Assembly (NCBI RefSeq): GCF_007830495.1 | Contig: NZ_VLKW01000002.1 | Span: forward strand, 332,270-396,269 | Reading direction: 5' to 3' | DNA length: 64,000 nt | DNA from: Pseudoduganella flava | GTDB taxonomy: Bacteria > Pseudomonadota > Gammaproteobacteria > Burkholderiales > Burkholderiaceae_D | Shown here: one piece after another, positions 18,471 through 27,455 of the stretch | How the letters are laid out: every line of letters begins with the position of its first letter | Numbering within the stretch: the stretch's first letter is position 1 | The notes under the pieces: model-generated | The model's input: the letters and a program-made list of their open reading frames with translations, nothing else | Database searches by the model: none | What the model was told of the DNA's origin: nothing | Position numbers and translations under genes: made by a program

Positions 18471-18542
18471 GCTTGCCGCATGGCTTGCTGCACGGCTCAC
18501 TGCATGGCTCATTGCATGGCTCATTGCATGGCTCATTGCATA
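18471..18542. repeat. Six-copy 12-bp tandem repeat
   Basis: Six adjacent 12-mers run from 18471 to 18542. The best copies read GCTCATTGCATG (18507-18530). Outer copies are diverged (GCTTGCCGCATG, GCTTGCTGCACG, GCTCACTGCATG). The array sits between the Bcr/CflA gene and cysE, just before the shared sulfur motif. Confidence 0.85.
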
Positions 18543-18552
18543 GATTGCGTAT

Positions 18553-18573
18553 ATCGATATGCGATTTGCGCAT
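18553..18573. promoter_or_regulatory. Putative sulfur-regulon operator upstream of cysE
   Basis: ATCGATATG-N7-CGCAT, about 77 bp before the cysE ATG. The identical spaced motif lies upstream of ssuE (19942-19962). The core ATATCGATAT is palindromic. A CysB/Cbl-like LysR regulator is a reasonable guess, because both downstream units serve sulfur assimilation. Confidence 0.5.
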
Positions 18574-18649
18574 AACCGCAGGGCGGCGATTTTCGTAGAA
18601 TGCGCGGTTCGCGCACGTTCGCGCGGCTTCAAGAACCTGGAACAACATC

Positions 18650-19570
18650 ATGACTATCGATACCTTCGACGGCACGGGCGTCAAGCCCCCGCACTGGGAC
18701 CTGGACAATGTGGTGGCGGCGCTGCGCGTGTCGCGCGAGGCGACCCATAACATCCGCCACCAGCGCCGCATCCGCGAGCTGCCTTCGCGCGAGGCGCTGA
18801 CGACGATCGTCAACGGGCTGTCCGCCGTGCTGTTCCCCACCCATTACGGCCGCCCCAACCTGACCGACGAGAGCATCGACTACTTCGTCGGCGACACGCT
18901 GAACACGACCTTGAACCGGCTGACCGAACAGGTGCGCCGCGGCCTGCAGTTCGCCGAGGGGGCCGACGTGGCGGACGACGCGCTGACCGCGCAGGCGCAC
19001 GAGATCACCCGTGCGTTCGCAGCCAGCCTGCCGGACATCCGCGCGCTGCTGGTGTCGGACGTGCAGGCCGCCTACGCGGGCGACCCGGCCGCCACGTCGA
19101 TCGCCGAGATCATGCTGTGCTACCCCGGCACGATCGCGATCCTGCATTACCGGCTGGCGCACCGGCTGCACCAGCTGGGCTCCCCGTTCATCGCGCGGAT
19201 GATCTGCGACATCAGCCACAGCCTGACGGGCATCGACATCCACCCGGCCGCGCGCATCGGCGGCAGCTTCTTCATCGACCACGGCACCGGCGTCGTGATC
19301 GGCGAGACGGCCATCCTCGGCGAGCGCGTGCGGCTGTACCAGCACGTGACGCTGGGCGCGAAGCGCTTCCCGGCCGACGAATCGGGCATGCTGATCAAGG
19401 GTACGCCGCGCCACCCGATCGTCGAGGACGACGTCGTCATCTACGCGGGCGCGACGATCCTCGGCCGCATCACGATCGGTGCCGGCTCGACGATCGGCGG
19501 CAACGTGTGGCTGACGCAGAGCGTGCCGCCGAACAGCAACGTGACGCAGGCGCTGATGCGCAGCGACTGA
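18650..19570 (+). CDS. cysE: Serine O-acetyltransferase (EpsC/CysE type)
   Basis: This enzyme makes O-acetylserine from serine and acetyl-CoA, the carbon skeleton for cysteine. The 306-residue protein has an N-terminal helical domain and a left-handed beta-helix of hexapeptide repeats. The key stretches are GIDIHPAARIGG, FIDHGTGVVIGETA (catalytic His and Asp) and LYQHVTLGAKRF. The long N-terminus is EpsC-like. It is the first gene of a sulfur island with ssuEADCB downstream. O-acetylserine is also an inducer of CysB-type regulators, which fits the shared upstream motif. Confidence 0.92.
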   Translation: MTIDTFDGTGVKPPHWDLDNVVAALRVSREATHNIRHQRRIRELPSREALTTIVNGLSAVLFPTHYGRPNLTDESIDYFVGDTLNTTLNRLTEQVRRGLQFAEGADVADDALTAQAHEITRAFAASLPDIRALLVSDVQAAYAGDPAATSIAEIMLCYPGTIAILHYRLAHRLHQLGSPFIARMICDISHSLTGIDIHPAARIGGSFFIDHGTGVVIGETAILGERVRLYQHVTLGAKRFPADESGMLIKGTPRHPIVEDDVVIYAGATILGRITIGAGSTIGGNVWLTQSVPPNSNVTQALMRSD

Positions 19571-19598
19571 CGTCGCAACCCGGCCTATGGGGCGCGGC

Positions 19599-19880
19599 TC
19601 ACTCGGGCGGCAGCTCGCCGTCCCGCAGCGCGAAGTCGCCCCGTTCATAGGCGGCCAGCACGTCGCGCGCCGCCGCCAGATCCCGTTCCGGCACGAGCAC
19701 CCGCGCGCCGCCCAGTGCCGGCGCGAGCAGGGAGTTCGCCTGCAGATGCTGGTCGTCCGTCACCACGGCCGCGATACCGGCCGCGGCCAGGCAGCCGCGC
19801 AGCACGTGGGCCTGCGTCGCGTCCAGGCAGCGCGCGGCGATCGCATAGTCGCCCGCACTTCTCCGGTCCGGATGGTCCAT
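19599..19880 (-). CDS. DUF2007-type small protein
   Basis: This 93-residue soluble protein has the pattern of the DUF2007 family: ARCLDATQAHVLRGCLAAAG, then VLVPERDLAAARDVL. The function of this group is not established; a ligand-binding ACT-like fold is suggested for it. GGGAGAAG precedes the ATG. It is divergent from ssuE, so the 184-bp spacer carries both promoters. Confidence 0.72.
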   Translation of the reverse strand: MDHPDRRSAGDYAIAARCLDATQAHVLRGCLAAAGIAAVVTDDQHLQANSLLAPALGGARVLVPERDLAAARDVLAAYERGDFALRDGELPPE

Positions 19881-19941
19881 CGTCTTCTCCCGTCGTCATT
19901 GGTCCGGCCATTATCGCCGAGCGGCGCGTCACAAAGCGCGC

Positions 19942-19982
19942 ATCGATATGTGTGAATCGCATGGTGAAAAAAACACATATCG
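19942..19982. promoter_or_regulatory. Putative sulfur operator and inverted repeat upstream of ssuE
   Basis: Two overlapping signals are seen. The first is ATCGATATG-N7-CGCAT at 19942-19962, matching the cysE upstream site. The second is a perfect inverted repeat, CGATATGTGT at 19944-19953 and ACACATATCG at 19973-19982, with a 19-base spacer. The site is about 100 bp before the ssuE ATG and fits a dimeric LysR-type binding region. Confidence 0.55.
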
Positions 19983-20064
19983 ACGTGCGAAAGCATTCGT
20001 TCCCGAGCCGCCCGTCTCTCCGTAACCTTGTCTGCATTGCCATCCGATGCGGACAAGGACCCCC

Positions 20065-20667
20065 ATGAGCATACTTCTGATCTCCGGCAGCCCCGCCGTG
20101 CCGTCGACTTCCGGCCGGCTGCTGCAACACATCGGCGACAAGCTGGCCTCCGCCGGCCATTTCGTCTCGCGGCTGAACGTGCGCGACCTGCCGGCGCAGG
20201 CATTGGTGGAGGCGGACTGCAACCACGGCGCCGTGCGCGCGGCGCTGGCCGCCGTCGCCGAGGCGCAGGCCGTCGTTGTCGCCACGCCCGTCTACAAGGC
20301 GTCGTTCTCCGGCGTGCTGAAAACCTTCCTCGACCTGCTGCCGCAGAACGGCCTGGCCGGCAAGGTGGTGCTGCCGCTGGCCACCGGCGGCAGCCAGTCG
20401 CACCTGCTGGCGCTGGATTACGCGCTGCGCCCCGTGCTGCAGGCGCTGGAGGCCGAGCGTGTGCTGGCCGGGCTGTTCGCCACCGCGCAGCAGGTGCGCT
20501 GGGACGAGCACGCAGGCGTGCAGCTGGCACCGGAAATCGCCGCGCGCGTCACCGCCGGCGTGACGGCGCTGGCGCATGCGCTCGACGTGGCACCGCGGCG
20601 CCAGCCGGGGCCGCGCGCGCCGGTGCGCTCCCTGCAGGACTACCCGTATGCCACCCAGGCAGCGTGA
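20065..20667 (+). CDS. ssuE: NADPH-dependent FMN reductase of the sulfonate system
   Basis: This enzyme supplies reduced FMN to the SsuD monooxygenase. The 200-residue flavodoxin-like protein has the N-terminal phosphate loop ISGSPAVPSTSGRLL and the active-site region ATPVYKASFSGVLKTFLD typical of SsuE. The ATG at 20065 (MSILLISGSP) is used; an in-frame codon 18 bp upstream is less likely. It is the first gene of ssuEADCB, and ssuA begins 10 bp after the stop. Confidence 0.92.
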   Translation: MSILLISGSPAVPSTSGRLLQHIGDKLASAGHFVSRLNVRDLPAQALVEADCNHGAVRAALAAVAEAQAVVVATPVYKASFSGVLKTFLDLLPQNGLAGKVVLPLATGGSQSHLLALDYALRPVLQALEAERVLAGLFATAQQVRWDEHAGVQLAPEIAARVTAGVTALAHALDVAPRRQPGPRAPVRSLQDYPYATQAA

Positions 20668-20677
20668 GGAGGTGCGC

Positions 20678-21643
20678 ATGAGGAATCGTCACGCGGCGCG
20701 GCGCCGCACGCTGGGTCTGCTGTTTGCCACCGCGGTGGCGGGCGCGCTGCCGCCGGTCCACGCCCAGGGTACGCAGAACAAGGTGGTGCGCATCGGCTAC
20801 CAGAAATACGGCACGCTGACGTTGCTGAAGGGGCGCGGCACGCTGGACAAGCGCCTGGCGCAGCAGGGCGTGACCGTGCAGTGGACCGAGTTCCCCGCCG
20901 GCCCGCAACTGCTGGAAGGGCTGAACGTGGGCAGCATCGATTTCGGTACCGTCGGCGAAGCGCCGCCGATCTTCGCGCAGGCGGCCGGCGCGCAGCTGGT
21001 CTATGTCGGCAACGAGCCGCCGTCGCCGCACAGCGAAGCGATCGTCGTGCCGCGGGACTCCAAGCTGAAGACGGTGGCCGACCTGAAGGGCAAGCGCATC
21101 GCGCTGAACAAGGGCTCCAACGTGCACTACCTGCTGTTGCGCGCGCTGGAGCAGGCCGGTGTGCCGTACCAGGACGTGCGGACCGTGTTCCTGCCGCCGG
21201 CCGACGCCCGCGCCGCGTTCGAGCGGGGTGCCGTCGATGCATGGGTGATCTGGGATCCGTTCTTCGCCGCCGCGCAGAAACAGCTGGGCGCGCGCGTGCT
21301 GGCCGACGGCCGGGGGCTCGTCGCCAACCACCAGTTCTACCTCGCCGCGCGCAACTGGGCGCGGCAGAACGCGGCGCTGAACCAGGTGATTCTCGACGAG
21401 ATCGCCCGGGTCGACGAGTGGGGCCGGCACAACCCGAAGAAGGTGGCGGCGATCCTCGCCGCGCAGACGGGGCTGGACGTGGCCATCGTCGAGCTGGCGG
21501 CCAGTCGCTACAGCTATGGCGTCAAGCCCGTGACGGACGACGTGCTGCGCGCCCAGCAGCGGATCGCCGATGCGTTCGCGGGCTTGAAGCTGATCCCGCA
21601 GCCGATCGCGATCAAGGACGCCGTGCTGGCGTCCACCCGCTGA
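20678..21643 (+). CDS. ssuA: Aliphatic sulfonate ABC transporter, periplasmic binding protein
   Basis: This periplasmic protein captures alkanesulfonates for the SsuBC importer. The 321-residue sequence has a signal peptide (RRRTLGLLFATAVAGALPPVHAQG). Family motifs are RIGYQKYGTLTLLKGRGTLD, FGTVGEAPPIFAQAAG and DAWVIWDPFFAA. GGAGG precedes the ATG at 20678. Confidence 0.93.
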   Translation: MRNRHAARRRTLGLLFATAVAGALPPVHAQGTQNKVVRIGYQKYGTLTLLKGRGTLDKRLAQQGVTVQWTEFPAGPQLLEGLNVGSIDFGTVGEAPPIFAQAAGAQLVYVGNEPPSPHSEAIVVPRDSKLKTVADLKGKRIALNKGSNVHYLLLRALEQAGVPYQDVRTVFLPPADARAAFERGAVDAWVIWDPFFAAAQKQLGARVLADGRGLVANHQFYLAARNWARQNAALNQVILDEIARVDEWGRHNPKKVAAILAAQTGLDVAIVELAASRYSYGVKPVTDDVLRAQQRIADAFAGLKLIPQPIAIKDAVLASTR

Positions 21644-21670
21644 CCCGGTAACCGAACAAGAGGAGTATCC

Positions 21671-22831
21671 ATGTCGTTGAATGTATTCTGGTTCATCCCC
21701 ACGCATGGGGACAGCCGTTATCTCGGCACGTCGAAAGGCGCGCGCGCCGTCGATGCTGACTACCTCCGGCAGGTGGCCGTTGCGGCCGACACGCTGGGCT
21801 ACGACGGCGTGCTGCTGCCCACGGGCCGCTCGTGCGAGGATGCCTGGGTAGTCGCGTCCTCGCTGATCCACGCAACGAAACGCCTGAAGTTTCTCGTGGC
21901 CGTGCGGCCCGGCCTGTCCACGCCCGGCCTGGCCGTGCGGATGGCATCCACCTTCGACCGCCTGTCGAACGGGCGCCTGCTGATCAACGTCGTCACGGGC
22001 GGCGACCCGCAGGAGCTGGAGGCGGACGGCCTGCACGCGGATCACGCCACCCGCTATGAAATCTCCGATGAATTCATCCGCATCTGGCGCGGCGCGCTGG
22101 CCGGCGAGGGCGGCGACTCGGGCTTCGATTTCGCCGGCAAGCACCTGCAGGTAAAAGGCGCCAAGACCCTTTATCCGCCGGTGCAGAAGCCGTATCCGCC
22201 GCTGTACTTCGGCGGTTCCTCGGAGCCGGCGCACGAGCTGGCGGCCGCGCAGATGGACGTCTACCTGACGTGGGGAGAGCCGCCCGCCGCCGTGGCCGAG
22301 AAGCTGGCCGACATCCGCCGCCGCGCTGCCGCGCACGGGCGCACCGTGAAATTCGGCATCCGCCTGCACGTGATCGTGCGCGAGACGAACGAGGAAGCGT
22401 GGCGGGCCGCCGACAAGCTGATCGAGCACCTGGACGACGCCGTGATCGCGAAAGCCCAGGCCACGTTCGCGCGGATGGATTCGGAAGGGCAGCGCCGCAT
22501 GGCCGCGCTGCACGGCGGCCGGCGCGACAAGCTGGAAGTGGCGCCTAACCTGTGGGCCGGCGTGGGCCTGGTGCGGGGCGGGGCCGGCACGGCGCTCGTC
22601 GGCGACCCGGAAACGGTGGTTGCCCGCATCCGTGAATACCAAGACCTGGGCATCGAGACGTTCATCTTCTCCGGCTACCCGCACCTGGAGGAATCGTACC
22701 GCTTCGCCGAACTGGTGTTCCCGCTGCTGGGCAAGGGCCGGCAGGCCGGCGAGCAGTCGATCACGGGGCCGTTCGGCGAAGTGATGGCGACCGACATCGT
22801 GCCGCAGGCCGCACCCAGGAAGGCGGCCTGA
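21671..22831 (+). CDS. ssuD: FMNH2-dependent alkanesulfonate monooxygenase
   Basis: This enzyme cleaves alkanesulfonates to sulfite and an aldehyde using FMNH2 and oxygen. The 386-residue TIM-barrel luciferase-like protein starts [20 protein letters not shown]. It retains the mobile-loop and phosphate-binding stretches seen in SsuD ([31 protein letters not shown]). AGAGGAG precedes the ATG. Confidence 0.95.
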   Translation: MSLNVFWFIPTHGDSRYLGTSKGARAVDADYLRQVAVAADTLGYDGVLLPTGRSCEDAWVVASSLIHATKRLKFLVAVRPGLSTPGLAVRMASTFDRLSNGRLLINVVTGGDPQELEADGLHADHATRYEISDEFIRIWRGALAGEGGDSGFDFAGKHLQVKGAKTLYPPVQKPYPPLYFGGSSEPAHELAAAQMDVYLTWGEPPAAVAEKLADIRRRAAAHGRTVKFGIRLHVIVRETNEEAWRAADKLIEHLDDAVIAKAQATFARMDSEGQRRMAALHGGRRDKLEVAPNLWAGVGLVRGGAGTALVGDPETVVARIREYQDLGIETFIFSGYPHLEESYRFAELVFPLLGKGRQAGEQSITGPFGEVMATDIVPQAAPRKAA

Positions 22832-22832
22832 C

Positions 22833-23618
22833 ATGAGCGCCGCCACCGTCTCGCATGGCGCGCGGCTGCGCGCCGCGCTGGCCCCATGGCTGCTGCCGGC
22901 CGCGCTGCTGATGGCCTGGGAACTGGCCTCCCGCGCCGGCTGGCTGTCCAGCCGCATCCTGCCCGAACCGTTGACCGTCGCCGCCGCGTTCGGCACGCTG
23001 GCCGCGTCGGGCGAACTGTGGGAACACCTGCGTACGAGCCTGTGGCGGGCGCTGTCCGGCTTTGCCGTCGGCGCCGGCGCCGGCCTCGCTCTCGGCCTGT
23101 TGACGGGGAGCTTCCGGCGCGCCGAGACGCTGCTGGACACCACGTTGCAGATGGTCCGCAACATCCCCGCGCTGGCGCTGATCCCGCTCGTGATCCTGTG
23201 GTTCGGCATCGACGAAACCGCGAAACTGTTCCTGCTGGCCGTCGGCGTGTTCTTTCCCGTCTACCTGAACACCTTCCACGGCATCCGCGCCACCGATGCG
23301 GGCCTGGTCGAGATGGCGAAGAGCTATGGCCTGAAAGGCTGGCCGCTGTACCGCGACGTGATCCTGCCCGGCGCGCTGCCGTCGATCCTCGTCGGCGTGC
23401 GCTTTTCGCTGGGGCTCGTGTGGGTGCTGCTGATCGTCGCCGAAACGATTTCCGCGCAGGCCGGCATCGGCTACATGACGATGAATGCGCGCGAATTCCT
23501 GCAGACGGATGTCGTGCTGGTGGGGATCCTGCTGTACGCGATCCTGGGCAAGCTGGCGGACCTCGTCGCGCGCCTGCTGGAGCGCCGCCTGCTGGACTGG
23601 AATCCCGCTTATCACTGA
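22833..23618 (+). CDS. ssuC: Sulfonate ABC transporter permease
   Basis: This inner-membrane permease of the SsuABC importer has 261 residues and about six helices. The cytoplasmic coupling loop with the EAA-type motif is EMAKSYGLKGWPLYRDVILPGALP. The start is 1 bp after the ssuD stop, so translation is probably coupled. Confidence 0.93.
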   Translation: MSAATVSHGARLRAALAPWLLPAALLMAWELASRAGWLSSRILPEPLTVAAAFGTLAASGELWEHLRTSLWRALSGFAVGAGAGLALGLLTGSFRRAETLLDTTLQMVRNIPALALIPLVILWFGIDETAKLFLLAVGVFFPVYLNTFHGIRATDAGLVEMAKSYGLKGWPLYRDVILPGALPSILVGVRFSLGLVWVLLIVAETISAQAGIGYMTMNAREFLQTDVVLVGILLYAILGKLADLVARLLERRLLDWNPAYH

Positions 23619-23627
23619 AGGAACACC

Positions 23628-24410
23628 ATGCTGCATGCCACCATCCCCATCGACCATGAACTGTTCGCCTATGCGCCGGCACCCGTGGAGCCGGCCAGGC
23701 GGCGCCCATTGCTGCGGCATGGCGCCAAGGTCAGCCTGGATGCGCTGACGAAGTCGTTCGGCACGCGCCGCGTGCTGGACGGCGTCCAGCTCGACCTGCA
23801 GGCCGGCGAATTCGTCGCGATCGTCGGCCGCAGCGGCTGCGGCAAGAGCACGCTGCTGCGCACGATCGCCGGGCTCGATGCCGCCGATGCCGGCCGCGTG
23901 ACGGTGGGCGCCGATGCCGACCTGCGCATGATGTTCCAGGATGCCCGGCTGCTGCCGTGGAAGTCCGTGCTGGAGAACGTGGCGCTCGGCTTGCCCCATA
24001 GTCTGCATGCCGCCGCGGCGGCGCTGGCCGCGGTGGGCCTGGCCGACCGGGCCGACGCGTGGCCCGCCCAGCTGTCCGGCGGGCAGCGGCAACGGGTGGC
24101 GCTGGCGCGCGCGCTGGTGCACGAGCCGGCGTTGCTGCTGCTCGACGAGCCGCTGGGCGCGCTCGATGCGCTGACCCGCATCGAAATGCAGCAGCTGATC
24201 GAATCGCTGTGGCGCCAGCGCGGCTTCACGGCCGTGCTGGTGACGCACGACGTGCAGGAAGCGGTGGCGCTGGCCGACCGCGTGCTGCTGATCGAGGAAG
24301 GGCGCATCACGCTGGACTTGCCCGTGGACCTGCCGCGGCCCCGCGCGCGGGGCAATGCCGCGTTCGCGGCGCTGGAAGAGCGCTTGCTGCGGCACCTGCT
24401 CGGGCGCTGA
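23628..24410 (+). CDS. ssuB: Sulfonate ABC transporter ATP-binding protein
   Basis: This ATPase of the SsuABC importer has 260 residues. Walker A is GRSGCGKST, the Q loop is in [11 protein letters not shown], the signature is [15 protein letters not shown], Walker B is [12 protein letters not shown], and the switch His is in LVTHDVQEA. It has a 40-residue N-terminal extension before the first strand. It is the last gene of the operon and is followed by a strong terminator. Confidence 0.94.
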   Translation: MLHATIPIDHELFAYAPAPVEPARRRPLLRHGAKVSLDALTKSFGTRRVLDGVQLDLQAGEFVAIVGRSGCGKSTLLRTIAGLDAADAGRVTVGADADLRMMFQDARLLPWKSVLENVALGLPHSLHAAAAALAAVGLADRADAWPAQLSGGQRQRVALARALVHEPALLLLDEPLGALDALTRIEMQQLIESLWRQRGFTAVLVTHDVQEAVALADRVLLIEEGRITLDLPVDLPRPRARGNAAFAALEERLLRHLLGR

Positions 24411-24448
24411 ACCTTGCACCGGGGCGCTGCAGGCGTCCCACTCCCCCA

Positions 24449-24475
24449 AGCCGGGCATGCCCGGCTTTTTCTTTT
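24449..24475 (+). terminator. Rho-independent terminator of the ssu operon
   Basis: The perfect palindrome AGCCGGGCATGCCCGGCT is followed by TTTTCTTTT, 38 bp after the ssuB stop. Confidence 0.9.
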
Positions 24476-24634
24476 GGCAGATGGGAAGCGCCGGCCGCAG
24501 CGGCTATGATTTCCCTGTCGGCGTTTCTTTACTATCGAGAAATTCGATCGTAGAGCGGTAAATTTTCCGTTTTACTTCTTCGGCCGGTCGCGGACATAAT
24601 CCATGCCATCCACAACCAGATTGGAGAGTATTAC

Positions 24635-25201
24635 ATGAAAAAACTGATCGCCCTGGCTCTCGCCGCCGGCTTTGCTTCCGCCGCCTTCGCTGCACCGGAA
24701 ACCTATGTGCTCGACAACTCGCATTCGTTCTCGCGCTTCGCGTACAGCCACTTCGGCTACTCGACGCAGGAAAGCCGCTTCGACAGCACCACCGGCAAGA
24801 TCACGATCGACCGCGCCGCCAAGACCGGTTCGGCCGACATCACGATCGACGCGAAATCCGTCAACACGGGCAGCGCGCTGTTCAACAGCCACCTGCAGGG
24901 CGAAGATTTCTTCGATACGGCGAAGTACCCGACGATCACGTTCAAGTCGACCAAGTTCACGTTCGCCGGCGACACGCTCGCATCGGTGGACGGCAACCTG
25001 ACGATCAAGGGCATCACGAAGCCGGTGTCGCTGAAGGTCACGTCGTTCAAGTGCATGCCGCACCCGATGGCGAAGAAGGATGCCTGCGGCGCGAACGCGA
25101 CGACGACGATCAAGCGCACCGAGTTCAACGCCGGCAAGTACGCGCCCCACGTGTCCGATGACGTGACGCTGACGTTCGCCGTCGAAGCGATCAAGGAGTA
25201 A
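24635..25201 (+). CDS. YceI family periplasmic protein
   Basis: This periplasmic lipocalin-like protein binds amphiphilic or isoprenoid molecules in known members. The 188-residue sequence has a signal peptide (KKLIALALAAGFASAAFA). YceI motifs are YVLDNSHSFSRFAYSHFG, SRFDSTTGKI and NSHLQGEDFFDTAKYP. Two Cys lie in the segment CMPHPMAKKDAC. GGAGAG precedes the ATG. A second, lipoprotein-type YceI gene lies at 31167. Confidence 0.92.
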   Translation: MKKLIALALAAGFASAAFAAPETYVLDNSHSFSRFAYSHFGYSTQESRFDSTTGKITIDRAAKTGSADITIDAKSVNTGSALFNSHLQGEDFFDTAKYPTITFKSTKFTFAGDTLASVDGNLTIKGITKPVSLKVTSFKCMPHPMAKKDACGANATTTIKRTEFNAGKYAPHVSDDVTLTFAVEAIKE

Positions 25202-25267
25202 TTCCACCGCAGTTGGACCCGCGGGCACCGGTCGCCGGCATTTTTTAGTTCTACAACGAGGAAAACC

Positions 25268-27043
25268 ATGAAGCGACTGATGCTCGCTGCCGCGCTGGCC
25301 GCGGCAGGACTGCACACGGCTGCACTGCGCACTGCCAGCGCGGCCGACCTGATCGTCACCAATGCCAAGGTGGCGACCATGACGAAGGACGGCCAATTCG
25401 CCCAGGCGGTGGCCATCGACAAGGGCCTGATCACGGCCGTGGGCAGCAATGCCCAGGTCCTGAAACACAAGACGGCCGGCACGCAGGTCATCGACGCGGG
25501 CGGGCGCACCGTCATCCCGGGCCTGAACGACTCCCACCTGCACATCATCCGCGAAGGCTTGAACTACAATGCCGAGCTGCGCTGGGACGGCGTCACGTCC
25601 AAGCAGCGCGCGCTGCAGATGCTCAAGGAGCAGGCCGCCCGCACGCCGGAAGGCCAGTGGATCAAGGTGGTCGGCGGCTGGAACGAATACCAGTTCGACG
25701 AGAAGCGGATGCCGACGCTGGACGAAATCAACGCCGCGGTGCCGGACAAGCCTGTGTTCATCCTGTACCTGTATGGCCTGGGCTTCCTGAACAAGAAGGG
25801 CATCGAGGTGCTCGGCTACGACAAGGACACGCGCTACAAGGAAGGCGTCGTCGAACTGGGCGCGGACGGCAAGCCCACGGGCCTGCTGGTCGCCAAGCCG
25901 AACGCGATGATCCTCTACACGACGCTGGCGAAGACGGGCATGCTGCCGCGCGAGCAGCAGGTGAACTCCACCCTGCAGTACTACCGCGAACTGAACCGCC
26001 TCGGCATCACCAGCGCGATCGATGCGGGCGGCGGCGGCCAGGCTTACCCGGACGACTACGCCGTCAGCCTGGAGCTGGCCAAGGACGGCAAGCTGACGGT
26101 GCGCACGTCGTACTACCTGTTCGCGCAAAAGCCGGGCAAGGAGCTGGAAGACTACCAGCGCTGGCTGACGCTGACGAAGCCCGACAAGAACGATCACCTG
26201 TTCTATGCGAACGGCTACAACACCGAGGGCGGCGGCGAGAACCTCGTGTGGAGCGCGGCCGACTTCGAGAACTTCCTCGAGCCGCGCCCGGACATGCCGG
26301 CGCAGATGGAAAACGAACTGGAGGGCGTGCTGCGCCTGCTGGTCAAGAACCGCTGGCCGTTCCGCATCCACGCCACGTATGGCGAATCGATCGAGCGCGA
26401 CCTGGCCGTGATCGAAAAAGTCGATCGCGAGGTCGGTTTGAACGGGCTGCGCTGGTTCTTCGACCACGCCGAAACGATCTCCGATGCGCAGCTGGCGCGC
26501 GTGAAAAAACTTGGCGGCGGCATCGCCGTGCAGGACCGGATGTACTTCCAGGGCGAAGCCTACTGGAAGCGCTACGGCGCGCAGACGCGCCAGATGCCGC
26601 CAATCCGCACGATGCTGAAGATGGGTATCCCGGTGGGGCTGGGCACGGACGGCACGCGCGTCTCCAGCTATGCGCCGTGGCCATCGATCTACTGGGCCGT
26701 GACGGGCAAGACGGCGGGCGGGTTGAAGATCTGGCAGGACAAGGACGTGCTGACCCGCTTCGAAGCCTTGAAGCTGATGACCCGCGGCAGTGCTTGGATG
26801 AGCGGCGAGGAAAAGGTCAAGGGCACGATCGCGCCAGGCCAGTACGCGGACCTGGTGATCCTGCCGGAGGATTACTTCACGATCCCGGCGGAGCGCATTC
26901 GCAACCTGGAAGCGGCGGCGACGATCGTCAACGGCAAGGTCGTGTACGGCGCCGGCCCGTTCGAGCGCTACGCGCCGCCGGCACCGCCCGTGCTGCCGGA
27001 ATGGAGCCCGGTGAAGGCGTATGGCGGTTATCAGAACCGATAG
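25268..27043 (+). CDS. Secreted amidohydrolase family protein (YtcJ-like)
   Basis: This metal-dependent hydrolase has 591 residues and a signal peptide ending near TASAAD. The fold starts with the small beta-sandwich (LIVTNAKVATMTKDGQFAQA). The metal-binding HxH is in VIPGLNDSHLHIIREG, further His are in IHATYGES and FDHAETIS, and the catalytic Asp region is GLGTDGTRVSSY. The substrate is not decidable. DoxX follows after 10 bp, which suggests co-transcription. Confidence 0.87.
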   Translation: MKRLMLAAALAAAGLHTAALRTASAADLIVTNAKVATMTKDGQFAQAVAIDKGLITAVGSNAQVLKHKTAGTQVIDAGGRTVIPGLNDSHLHIIREGLNYNAELRWDGVTSKQRALQMLKEQAARTPEGQWIKVVGGWNEYQFDEKRMPTLDEINAAVPDKPVFILYLYGLGFLNKKGIEVLGYDKDTRYKEGVVELGADGKPTGLLVAKPNAMILYTTLAKTGMLPREQQVNSTLQYYRELNRLGITSAIDAGGGGQAYPDDYAVSLELAKDGKLTVRTSYYLFAQKPGKELEDYQRWLTLTKPDKNDHLFYANGYNTEGGGENLVWSAADFENFLEPRPDMPAQMENELEGVLRLLVKNRWPFRIHATYGESIERDLAVIEKVDREVGLNGLRWFFDHAETISDAQLARVKKLGGGIAVQDRMYFQGEAYWKRYGAQTRQMPPIRTMLKMGIPVGLGTDGTRVSSYAPWPSIYWAVTGKTAGGLKIWQDKDVLTRFEALKLMTRGSAWMSGEEKVKGTIAPGQYADLVILPEDYFTIPAERIRNLEAAATIVNGKVVYGAGPFERYAPPAPPVLPEWSPVKAYGGYQNR

Positions 27044-27053
27044 GAGCGGCGCC

Positions 27054-27455
27054 ATGCTGAAAAAGCTCGTTGCCGTCGATACGCCCGATGCCGGCTTGCT
27101 GTTCGCCCGCCTGACCGGCGCCGCGCTGCTGCTGTGGGTGCACGGCTTGCCGAAGCTGCTGCACTGGCGCACGGAGCTCGCGCACATCGACGATCCGCTG
27201 CACCTGGGCGGCGGCATCACGCTCGCGTGCGCGCTGTTTGCCGAGGTGGTGTGCCCGCTGCTGATCGCGGCCGGCCTGTTCACGCGGCTGGCCTGCCTGC
27301 CGGTGCTGTTCCTGCTGCTCGTGTCGATGGTGCTCGTGCACCCCGACTGGAGCGTGGAGCAGGGGCAGTTCGGCTGGCTGCTGCTGATCGTGTTCGGCAC
27401 GATCGCCATCGCCGGCGCGGGGCGCTGGTCGGTCGATCGGCGGTTGGCCTCTTAG
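27054..27455 (+). CDS. DoxX family membrane protein
   Basis: This 133-residue protein has four membrane segments. Family features are ARLTGAALLLWVHGLPKLL at the N-terminus and CALFAEVVCPLLIAAGLFTR. Known DoxX-type proteins are linked to redox and quinone biology; the role here is unknown. TAGGAGCGG precedes the ATG at 27054. It overlaps the convergent chromate transporter by a few bases. Confidence 0.86.
   Translation: MLKKLVAVDTPDAGLLFARLTGAALLLWVHGLPKLLHWRTELAHIDDPLHLGGGITLACALFAEVVCPLLIAAGLFTRLACLPVLFLLLVSMVLVHPDWSVEQGQFGWLLLIVFGTIAIAGAGRWSVDRRLAS

Noticed and set aside
24535..24555. ATCGA...TCGAT inverted repeat before the YceI gene as an operator
   Set aside because: The arms are only five bases and no second copy exists near a related gene.
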